Shown piece by piece: positions 22,565 through 34,500 of a DNA stretch of 64,000 nucleotides. Each line of letters starts with the position of its first letter. Position 1 is the first letter of the stretch. Both the position numbers and the translations under genes were made by a program. The notes beneath the pieces are model-generated. The model had not been told where the DNA came from. It ran no database searches and was given only the letters and a program-made list of their open reading frames with translations. The stretch comes from Sarcophilus harrisii (Eukaryota; Chordata; Mammalia; Dasyuromorphia; Dasyuridae), in NCBI RefSeq assembly GCF_902635505.1, contig NC_045427.1, positions 336,228,411 through 336,292,410 of the forward strand. The letters are read 5' to 3'.

Positions 22565-22728
22565 TTATTAAGTGTTTTTTTTTTGTTGACCTGAGGGAAT
22601 TGGGGTTAAGTGACTTTGCCCAGGGTTATACAACTAGGAAGTATTAAATATCTGAGGCCAAATTTGAACACAGGTCATCCTGACTTCAGGGCTGGTGCTC
22701 TATCCATTGTGCCACCTGGCTGCCTGTT
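22565..22728 (-). mobile_element. Marsupial tRNA-derived SINE, antisense
   Basis: Poly-T head, then ggaattggggttaagtgac, cccagggttatacaactag and the closing gtgccacctggctgcc (5' head of the SINE read backwards). Confidence 0.9.
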
Positions 22729-22734
22729 AAAAGT

Positions 22735-22830
22735 GGTTTTTGGGGTCTTTTTTGCTGCAATTGGGGTTAAGTGACTTGTCCAGGGTTATACAGCTAGAAA
22801 GTGTAAAGTGTCTGTGATCAAATTTGAACT
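22735..22830 (-). mobile_element. Second, partial SINE of the same family, antisense
   Basis: gcaattggggttaagtgac, ccagggttatacagctag. It stops at atttgaact, lacking the tRNA-like head. Confidence 0.85.
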
Positions 22831-23084
22831 GTTAAAAGTATTTTAATAAAAACTTAATAAGCTCCCTGTATCTCAAAAATGCAGTCAATCAGGGATACTG
22901 AAAATTAAATAAATTTAACCTGCACTAAGACTTTTTGAGATATCCTCTTATGTCATTTCTAGGTGTTACAAAATTGTGGAATTTGAGTTTAGAATGGTCA
23001 TTTTCTAAAAATTTAACTTTGTCTATAGAATTAGCTGCTAAAGAGATTGCCACATTAAAGCAAGTCAATTTACTAATACATATT

Positions 23085-23090
23085 TTTATT
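23085..23090 (-). terminator. Polyadenylation signal AATAAA of the methyltransferase gene
   Basis: Canonical AATAAA on the minus strand 42 bp after the stop codon, giving a very short 3' UTR (about 60-70 nt if cleavage is 15-25 nt further on). A G/T-rich TGTGGC lies downstream. Confidence 0.65.
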
Positions 23091-23131
23091 GTCACACATT
23101 AAAAAAATAAAACAGTAAATCAATCTTAATT

Positions 23132-23248
23132 CTAAAGGATCTTATACAAATGAATTTGTTCAAGTGCTTCTCTATCAATGTCTTTTTCTGTATATACATC
23201 ATAGTTCAACTGTACTTCTTCAACCCACTCATTCAGAGGTATAGCCAC
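23132..23248 (-). CDS. Methyltransferase-type gene, last coding exon
   Basis: 38 residues and TAG stop: begins [13 protein letters not shown] and ends [12 protein letters not shown]. Acceptor CAG at 23249-23251. Enters in phase 0 directly after ...SNLQ of the preceding exon. The acidic C-terminus is probably the last strand and helix of the fold. Confidence 0.85.
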   Translation of the reverse strand: MAIPLNEWVEEVQLNYDVYTEKDIDREALEQIHLYKIL

Positions 23249-23527
23249 CTGAAAATAACAAAGACAAAGCTGTATAAATAAAAATATTGTGAGGAAAAGA
23301 GAGGAAACTTGTTCCTAGAAATTTTAAAAACTTATAATAGAGAAAATGAGAAAAGATTACATTATCAATCAGAATCACATAAAAATTAATATCTAGAAGG
23401 AGCTTTTATATTTATTTTGATTAAAATATTTGTTAGAAATGAGCTTAAATTAATGATTAATTTTAATACTGTCATGCAATCAGAACAAAGAATAAAAAAA
23501 TAAAAACAACCAAATTTGAATGCTTTA

Positions 23528-23559
<32 letters not shown>

Positions 23560-26500
23560 CCCGTGCACAACAGATTAGGAGTCATCTGCCCTATGAGGAC
23601 TTTTTTGAGTTTCCAAGTTTTTAGTACTCTGACTTTGAAAATATTTTTATTATTTATTTTTGTAGATATTATATACCCTTAATAGAATGTAAGCACCTTG
23701 AAGGCAGGAATTTTTTTTTTTGTTCTTACAGTGACAGCTTAGCATCTTGTACAAAGTAGAGACTAAAAATATTCTTTTTGAATTGAACTGTTTAATTGTT
23801 TAATTAATATTCAAATACCACTGCAGAGGGAATTTAATATCTAATATTAGATTAATATTTACTATCTAATTTTTACATTGAAATGCAAACACTGAAGTCA
23901 CATTAGCTACTGTCACTTAATAATCTAAAATCTCCTTATGTTATATGATCTGTGTTTATTATTTTTTCAAAATCACTTAGTGGCAGTGTCTTCTTTTTGA
24001 AATGAACTGTTCAAAGTAGCAAAGAAACAGAATTGTGTATAGTTTATGTTGCTAAGTCATTTCTAAAGATAGGGAGAAGTGGGGGTGGTAAACTCAAGTT
24101 TATGAACTTCTGATGGAAGTCATTATTCTAATAAGTGATATCACCAAATTTTTTTTATTTTAACCTGACATTTTGATTTCATCTGTATAAGGAGTTTACA
24201 TTAAGGAACTCGCTCTAATGCTAACGATCTATATCTTCTCTGAAATTTATAATAGCTTTCTGAGTCACTGAAATGTTAAATGATTTGCTCAGGGTCACCA
24301 GCTAGCACTATCAAATACTCAAAGGCATCAAACTCAAACTCAAAAACCCATCTTTGTGGGCCATACTGTTATTTAGAAAACCACAAATGAACATATCTAT
24401 AATTTATTGTATTTTTATTGTTTTATTAAACATTTCCCAATTACACTTTAATCTGGTTCTCGGATTAAAAAACTCAGAAGTTTTGTTCCTTTCACTTGAC
24501 ATCTCTGCTCTACACCAAAATGACACTAAATAATTTTTTAAAAATAATAAGCATGGACTTTAACATAAAGAGTTATATATTATTAAGTGGCTAAGTTTCA
24601 AATAACTAATGAATTCAGTGTAAATTTCAATGTAAAAATTAGATATTTAAAAACCAGCAATGCATGATGATGATACAGCTAAAGCAAATGATAATGATAA
24701 TTCTCTATAACAGGCTGCAAAAATGCCTTTCATCTGAGGATCTCAAAGGTCTCTGAAATATTAATTAAACTATATGTCATAAATATGTGTTGAATCTATT
24801 GTTAAATATAATTCTTATTTTATACATAGTACAACTGAGGCAGAAAGAAGCTAAATGTTTATGTAAAATTTAAAACTGGCTACATGAAAAGTAGGATTCA
24901 AGGATTGAGTTTGCCTTACACTTAAGTAAACCCAAAACTTATGTGATGCTATGCGAAATTATGATTTGTATGCATTGAAAAATTTTGTCTCATTTACTAT
25001 ATCTTTAAATTCTATCAATGAAAACCTAAAAACCTAGGTGGAGAAATTTTTATGAGGGTGGGAGTGGGGAATTCATATCAACCTCAAGGCAATGCTTTAA
25101 TCACAAGGTTATGCTGATCTGTCACCATGATCATACTGATCATAAATAGAATTGTGAAATATTATATAAAAAATGAGCAATTATGTTAAAAAAAAATTGT
25201 TGACAAACCTGTAGATTTGAGAGAGATTCTTTAAGACTCGGGACTGTTACTAATAAGGTTCCTTTTTTCTTCACATTATGACTGATATATTCCCAGGCTC
25301 TGAAAAACATAAAAATTTTTTTTCCTATAAAACAAACAGTGATTAGTGATGACTGGAAAACACTATTATAACACAAAATAAAAAAAAACAAAACCAGAAA
25401 ATGTAGGGAGCAAGACAAGCTACTTTATAATAACATTATATTCTTTAAATTCTTTCAAAAACAAACACATTTTTGCTTTATTATAGTATTATTTGCTTCA
25501 TGAAAAAAAACAAAGTAGAAAAAGACAGAAAAAGGAAAAAAACAATGTCATGTGCCCAGCAGAATCAGGGAGGAGGCAAAATATGTAAGAATTAATTCTC
25601 ATTTCAAGAAAGCATACATAATAGTTAAACATTATGTTCATAACTGTTCATCTTTGCTACTTTGTAGGTTATTTTTTTCTTCTCTGCTATGTGCTTTTTA
25701 CTTTATCCTTTTTTTTTTTCTTCCATTTCATCCCTAAGTCCCCCAAGCAGGCTACAGTAAAAAAAGAACAACTTTGCAAGATTTATGAATTATGATCAAT
25801 GCAATAATTAACCTTAATTTCAGAGATGTAATGATAAACATGATTACACAACTCCTTACAGAGAGGTGACGGATTCCAGACATACATTTTTGGATACTGC
25901 CAATGAAGGCATTTGTTTTGACTGATTATGTAGCAATTTTATTCTCCAGTTCCCCCTCCCCTCAATGGGGGAGAGAGAAACAGGATTTCCTTTCCATGTC
26001 TTTCTTCCCTCCCCCAAAAAACAAAGGAAAAAAAAAGAAAAGGAAAGAATTATCATTGTAGTGATTTAAAAATACACAGAAAAGAATAAAAGACCAGAGA
26101 GAATTACAGATATGCAGGACAGCTCTCACGAGGTGAATTTATTACGTATTTAAAAAGGAAAGCAATCTATACATAATGAAAATTTGTGGTTTTGTGCATG
26201 TGGTTTTCTGATCTACTATACAAGGGTGTCTCAAAGCTTTAAATTATATTAAGAATTTAGGAATACTGTGTGTAGTATGAATGCCATAATGAAATAGATG
26301 ATTTCTTTTTTAAAAAAATAATTTCATATTTTATTATGCCCCAATTACATATAAAAACATTCACTTTTCAAAAATTTTGAGTTCCAAATTCTCTCTTTTT
26401 CTCTCCTCCTCCCTCACTGATAAGGCAAGCAATGTGATATCGGTTATACATGTGCAATCATACAAAATATTTTTATGTTGGTTATACTGTGAAAGAAAAC

Positions 26501-29500
26501 AGACTCCCTTCCTCCTTTAAAAAAAAAAAAAGCAAAGAAAAAACATGCTTCACTCTTCATTAAGATCTATCTTAATACATAAAGAACATCTATCAGTTCT
26601 TTGGAGAGGGATAGCATTTTTCATCATAAGACCTTCAAAAATATCTTGGATCATGGTGCTAGGAAATCACGCATAGTTGGTCATCATATAATGTTGCTAT
26701 TATTATGTAGAATGTTCCCCTACTTCTGTTCATGCTACTTTGCACAAGTTTATATAAGTCTTCTCAGTTTTTCTGAGATCATCTTGTTCATTTCTTATAG
26801 CACAATAAGTATTCAAAAACGAACAATTTTAGAGGGAGTTAGATGTTTATGAACTGATGTGAATAGAACCAGGAGAACCATTTTATATAGTATCAGCATT
26901 AAAACAACTTTGAAAGACTTTAGAACATGGGACTGAAGATGAAATATGCTGTTGACCTTCTGAAAGAGAAATGATGAGCTTAAAAAGCAGAAAGAGACAT
27001 AATATGTAGAGAAGGTCAACATGGGGAATTGTTTTTACCAGATTAGGTAAATATGTATTAAGAGATTTGGTAATTTTTTAAAAGTTATTTAATGAGGGTG
27101 GGAAGAAATGAGAATAAGATTAAAAACACTTTGTTACTTGAAAAAAGAAATTAAATAATATTGAGAGGCACAGAAATCCCACCTGCCTACTCCTTACATA
27201 TTAAAATTTGATTTTCATTGGTTAAGATGCCTTTATTTATCAAGGGCAACTAAATATTGTTTTACTATTTCCTTAGTAAACAATCTATGATAACCAATAT
27301 AAAGGTCACTCTTCTTGGGAAAGAAAATGGAAGTAAAATAAGGCTTTCTAAGAACATTTGCAGGGAGAGGCAGAGCCAAGATAGCAGGGCCCAGACAGGT
27401 CTTTGAGAACTTTCTGCCTTTCCTTAGAATCCACACTAGATCAAGCCTCTGCACAGGTTTTGGAGTAACAGAATGCACAAATATTTGGAGAATAACAAAT
27501 TTCCAGCAGAAGATTTTTTTTTTATTATAGCTTTTAATTTACAAGATATATGCGGTAATTTTTCAAGATTGACAATTACAAAACCTTTTGTTCCAATTTT
27601 CCCTTCCTTCCCTCCACCCCTCCCCTAGATGGCAGATAGACCAATACATGTTAAATATGTTACAGTATGTTAAATACAATATATGTGTATATATATATCC
27701 ATACAGTTATTTTGCTTCACAAGAAGAATCAGACTTTGAAATAATGTACAATTAATCTGTGAAGGAAATAAAAAATGTAGGTGAACAAAAATAGAGGGAT
27801 TAGAAATGCTATGTAGTGGTTCACACTCATTTCCCAGAGTTCTTTCGCTGGGTGTAGCTGGTTTTATTCATTACTGAACAATTGGAACTAATTTGGTTCA
27901 TCTCATTGTTGAAGAGAGCCACGTCCATCAGAATTGATCATCATATAATATTGATAATGATCTCCTGGTCCTCCTTATTTCACTCAGCATCAGTCTTTCC
28001 AGGCCTTTCTGAAATCATCCCAGCAGAAGATATTTTGGAAGAACTTCAAGAAAGGTTTCTCTTGATTAGGGAAGGTGGGACAAGGCTCAGCACAGGCTCA
28101 GGACAGGAAAGGCATAGGGAAGAGAGGACTCTCCACTGGGGAATCTAGGGGGAGAGGGGCTCTTAGCCAAAATTATAGTAGCATTGGATACTCTATACTG
28201 GTTCCAAAGCCAATGTCAGCAGACTAGCTGTGAGATGTCCAACACAATTACAGATGGCAAAAAGTGAGCCCCCTAACCCCAGAATAACAAGTGGAACTTG
28301 GCTACATCCCCAGCATGGGAATAAAGCCAGCAGCACTGACCTAGGGCAGCGTGAAGCTTGTGTCACCTACAGAGAAAGGACCATCTGGAAGGGCAATTTC
28401 TCCTGTGCCTTAAGAGCAGACCTCAATCTTTAAAAATGAACAAAAAAGCAAAAAGAACTGACCATAGATAGCTATTATGGAGACAAGGAAGAACAGACCT
28501 CAAACTCTGAGGACATTAAAGCAAAAGGTCTTGAGATGAAGACTCAAAGGATGATATGAGTTGTTCTCCACTTCAAAAGGCTCTCTTGGAAGAATTCAAA
28601 AAGGATCTAAAAAACAGAGTTAAAAGAAAAATGGGAAAAGGAAATGAGAGCTTTGGAAAAGGAAACAAATTGTCTGAAGAAAATCATTCCTCAAGAAATA
28701 GATTTGAAGAATGGAAAAAAGAACACAACTCTTTGAAAAACAGAATTCATGAAATGGAAACAGAGAACAACTCCCTAAATAACAGAATTGGTAAAATGGG
28801 GGGAAAAAATCCAATGAACAAAACAATTCATTTAAAAGCTCAACTGGCCAAATTAAAAAGGAGGTAACAAATTAACTGAAGAAAATAATTCACAAAAAAA
28901 TTAGAATTGAACAAACGGAAGTGAATGACTCAATGAGAAATCAAGAATCAGTTAAACAAAACCAAAAAATGAAAAAAGAAGACAATGTAAAATACTTCAT
29001 TGGAAAAACAACTGACCTGGAAAATAGATCCAAGAGAGACAATCTTTAGAATTAGTGGATTACCTAAAAACCACAATGAAAATAAAATCCTAGGGAGCAG
29101 CTAAGTGGTACAGTGGTTAAAGCACTAGCCCTGAACTCAGGAGGACCTCAGTTCACATCTGGTCTCAGAACACTTCCTAGCTGTGTGACTCTGGACAACT
29201 CACTTAACCCCAATTGTCTCAGGGGAAAAATAAATAGCCTAGATAGCATCTTTCAAGAAACCCTCAGGGAAAACTGCCTTGATGTCCTAGAACCTGGGGG
29301 TAAAATAGCCATTGAAATACTCCAAAATGAAAACTTCAAGGAATATTGTAGCTAAATTCCAGAATTATCAGATCAAGGAGAAAATATTGTAAGCAGCTAG
29401 AAAGAAACAATTCAAATATCAAGGAACCACCATCAGGATTACCCAGGTCCTCCCAGTTTTCATTTTAAAGGACCAAAGGGCCTGGAATATGATATTTTGG

Positions 29501-31479
29501 AAGCCAAAGAAGCTTGGACTGAAGTCAAGAATCAACTACCCATTAAAATAAAGCATTATCTTCCAGGGGAAAAGATGGACATTCAATAAAATGGGGGATT
29601 TTCGATTATTTTTGATGAAAAAAAAACAGCTGAACAGAAAAACTTATTTTCACATAAAGAACTCAAGAGAAGCAAAAAAAGGGAAAAGGTGTGTGTGTGG
29701 GGGGAACAACCTATGTTTTTTAAAGGTCCAAATGTTTACATCCCTGTAACAGAAGATGATGTTTAACTCTTGAGAACTATATCTTTGTTAGAGGTATACT
29801 TAGAGGGGATAGGTATAATTTGACTTTATTATGATAATATGAAAAAGAAACTAGGGGTGGAAGAGGTATTGCACTGGAAAAAGAGGAAAGGGGAAGTAAA
29901 ATGGAGTAAATTATATAATATTAAAGGCAAAAAAGATCTATTACAGTTGAAGGGGAAAAAAAGGAGGGGGATGAGCATTATATGAACCTTAACCTCATTA
30001 GATTTGGCTCAAGGAGAGAATATCAGATATATTTAGTTTGATATAGAAACTTGTCTCATCCTTTAGGGAAGAGGAAAAAGGGGAAATTAAAGGAGGAGGC
30101 TAATAAAAGGGAGGATAGAAGTAAAAGGGAAAAGGATAAGAAAAGGGGAGAGACTGTAAAAGAATAGGGCAGATTGAGGGAGGTGGTAGTCAGAAGCAAA
30201 AGGGGGAAAGGAAAAAAAGTGTAACTTTGGGAAAATAAGATGGCAGAAAATAGTATTTTAACTATGAATGTGAATGGGATGAACTCTATCATAAAAAAGA
30301 AGTGCATATAAGACTGGATTAAATCCCAAAATCCTAAATTATGTTGTTTACCAGAAACACATTAAAGCAGAGTGATACATAAAGGGTAAAGGTAAAAGGC
30401 TGGAGCAGAATCTGTTATACTTCAGCTGAAGTAAAAAAAGGAAAAAATAGATTTAATTAAAAGAGATAAGGAAGGAAACTATAATTTGCTAACAGTAATA
30501 TCAATATTAAACATAATTGCACAAAGTGATATAGCATCTGAATTCCTAGAGGAAAAGTTAAGAGAGTGGCAAGAAGAAAACAGACAGCAAAACTACACTG
30601 ATGGAGTATCTCAACATCACTCTACCAGAACTAGATAAATTGAACCACCAAATAAACAAGAAAGAAGTTGAAGAGGTAAGACTTTTGGAGAAAACAATGA
30701 ATACAGAAAGGAATATACTCTTTTTCCTCAGTTACACATGGAACCTATATAAAAATTGACATAAAAAACTGAAAATCAAATGCAGAAAGACAGAAATGCT
30801 AAATGCATCATTTTCAGATCATGATACAATAAAAATTACATGAAAAAAAAGACCAAAAATTAATTGGAAACTAACTAATCTAATCCTAAAGAATGAGTGA
30901 GTGAAATAACAAATCATAGAAAAATCAATAATTTCTTTTAAAAGAATGACAAAAATGAGACAACATGCCAAAATTTATGGGATGCACCCAAAGTAGTTAT
31001 TAGTGGAAATTTTTTATCTTAGATGCTTACTTCAGTAAAACAGAGAAAGAGAAGATCAATGAGTTGGGCAGGTAACTTAAAAAACTTTAAAAAAAAAATA
31101 AATTAAAATTCCCTAATTAAATACCAAAATTGAAATTCTGAAAATAAAAGGGGAGATTAATAAAGTTTAAAGCAAAGCAACTATTGAACTAATAAAGCTG
31201 AATTGGTTTTATGAAAAAAATTAACAAAACAGATAAATCTTTAGTTAATTTTATTAGAAAAAGGAAAGAAAACCAAATTGTTAGTATCAAAAAAATGAAA
31301 AGGGTAAAATTTCCACCAATGAAGAGGAAGTTAGGGCAATAATTAGGAGTTATTTTGCCCAATTTTATGCTAATAAAATTGATAATCTAACGGAAATGAG
31401 AAATACCTATAAAAATAGATTGCCCAGATTAACAGAAGATGAAATAAATTATTTAAATAGTCCCATTTTAGAAAAATAC

Positions 31480-31518
<39 letters not shown>

Positions 31519-34500
31519 AAAAGAAAAAAAAGAAAAGGGATATAACAAGCTATTAATCAATTCCCTAAGAAAAAATCTCCAGGACCACATGGATTTACAT
31601 GTGAATTCTACTAAACATTTAAAGAACATTAACTCCAATTCTATGCAAACTATTAAAAAAGTAGGGAAAGAAGGAGTCCTACCAAATTCCTTTTATGACA
31701 CAGATATGGTGTTGATACCAAAACCAAACACTGTCAAAAAAAGAGAAAGAAAATTATAGACTAATTTCCCTAAAGAATATTAATCCAATCTGATTTTTCT
31801 TGTGCGGCATATTATTTGATCACTTGCTAATGGGGGAAGGGAGGAAAAGGGAGAGGAAAAAATTGGAACACAGGTTTTTATAGAAGTCAATGTCCAAAAT
31901 TATCCATGATCATGTTTTGAAAATAAAAAACTATAATTAAAAAAAAAGAATACTAATCCAAAAATCTTAAAATAAAATATTAGCAAAGAGATAATAGTAA
32001 TTTATCACCAGGATAATACACCATGACCAACTAGGATTTATATCAGAATGCAGGGTTGGTTCAATATTAGGAAAACTATTAGCATAATTGATTATATCAA
32101 TAACCAAACTAAACAAAATTATATGATTATCTCAATCTCAATAGATACAAAAAAAGCATTTGATAAAATCCAACATTCATTTCTATTAAAAACATGAGAA
32201 AGAGAGCAAAGGAATAAATGGAGTTTTCCTAAAATGATTAGTAGGATCTAAAACTATTATCAAGCATCATATGTAATTGGGGATAAACTAGAAGCATTTA
32301 CAATAAGATCAGGGTTCGTGAAACAAGGCTGTCTACTATTACCATTACTATTCAATACTGTATTAGAAATGTTAGCTTTAGCAATAAGAGAAGAAAAAGA
32401 AATGAAAGGAATGAGAGTAGGTTATGAGGAAACAAAATTATTACTCTTTGCAGGGGATATGATGGTATATTTGAGGAATCTCAGAAAATAAACTAAAAAG
32501 CTATTAGAAATGATTAACTTTAGCAAGCTTGCAGGATACAAAATACATCCACATAAATCATCAGCATTTCTATATATTACTAACAAAGCTAGCAGCAAGA
32601 GATACAAAGAGAAACTCCATTTAAAATAACAGTAGACAGACCTAAAATTCTATAATAAAGCAGGAGTTACCAAAAACATTTAGTATTGACTAAAAAACAA
32701 AGTAATTGATCAGTGAAATAGATTAGGTTCACAAGACACAACAGTCAATGACTACAGTTATTTAATGTTTGATAAACCCAAAGAGTCCAGCTTGTGGGAT
32801 AAGAACTCACTATGTGACAAAAATTGCTGGAAAAATTAGAAAATACTATGACAGAAACTTGGCATTGATCAACAGCCAACAACTTATATCAAGATAAGGT
32901 CAAAATTGGCTCATGATTTAGACATAAAACAAATTATTTCTCAGATTTACAGAGAAGGAAGGAATTTATGGCCAAAGAAAAACTAGAGAGCATTATGAAA
33001 TGGAAAATGGATAATTCTGATTATACTAATTAAAAAATGTTTGTACAAACAAAACTAATACAGACAAGATTAGAAGGGAAACAGAAAACTAGGAAAACAT
33101 TTTATATCCAAAGGTTCTGATAAAGGCCTCAGTTCCAAAATATGTAGAGAAGTGACTCAAATTTATAAAAATACAATCCATTCTCCAACTGATAAATGAT
33201 CAAAGGATATGAACAAATTTCTTCAGATGAAGAAATTAAAATCATATCTACTCATATGAAATAAGTATTATAAATCACTAATGATCAGAGAAATGCAAAT
33301 TAAGACAACTATGAGGTATAATCACTATACCTCCCAGATTGGCTAATATGACAGGAAAAAATAACGATAAATGTTGGAGGGGACATGGGAAAACTAGGAC
33401 CCTAATACATTATTGGTGGAGCTTCTCCAACCATTCTGGAAGCCAAAGGGCAATCAAATTGGTGCACATCCTTTGATCTAGCAGTGTTTCCATTGGGTTT
33501 GTTTCCAAAAGAGATGATTAAAAAAAAGGGAAAAGGACCCACCTGTGCAAAAATGTTTATAGCAGTTCTTTTTGTAAAGGCAAGTAACTGGAAACTGAGT
33601 GATTGCCCATCAATTGGAAAACAGCTGAATAAGTTATGCAATATGAATTCATATTCTTGATTATGTAATGATTAATTCTGATGGACATGGCTCTTTTCTT
33701 TTTTTTATTACAGCTTTTTATTTACAAGATATATGCATGGGTAATTTTTCAGCATTGACAATTGCAAAACCTTTTGTTACAATTTTTCCCTCCTTCCGCC
33801 TATCTCTTCCCCCAGATGGCAGATTGACCAATACATGTTATATATGTTAAAGAATATGTTAAATACAATATATGTATACATGTCCCTACAGTTATTTTGC
33901 TGTACAAAAAGAATCAGATTTTGAAATAGTGTATCATTAACCTGTGAAGGAAATCAAAAATGCAGGCGGACAAAAATAGAGGGATTGGGAATTGTATGTA
34001 GTAATTCATACTCATTTCCCAGAGTTCTTTCGCTGGGTGTAGCTGGTTCAATTCATTACTGCTCTATTGGAACTGATTTGGTTCATCTCATTGTTGAAGA
34101 GGGCCACGTCCATCAGAATTGATCATCATATAGTATTGTTATTGAAGTATATAATGATCCCCTGGTCCTACTCATTTCACTTAGCATCAGTTCAGGACAT
34201 GACTCTTTTCAACAATAAAATGATTCAGGTCAATTCTAATAGAATTGTGAGAGGGAGAGCCATCTGCAGCCAGAAAGAAGACTGTGGGGATTGAAAATGG
34301 ATCACAACATACTCTTTTTAACTTTTTTTGTTGTTTGCTTGCTTTTTGTTTTGTCATTTTTTTTTCCTTTTTGATCTGATTTTTTTTGTGTGGTATGATA
34401 AATGTGGAAATATGTATAGAAGAAGAATTACACATGTTTATATATATTGGATTACTTGCTCTGTAGGGGCCAGAGTAGGGGTGAGGAGAGTTGGAACACA

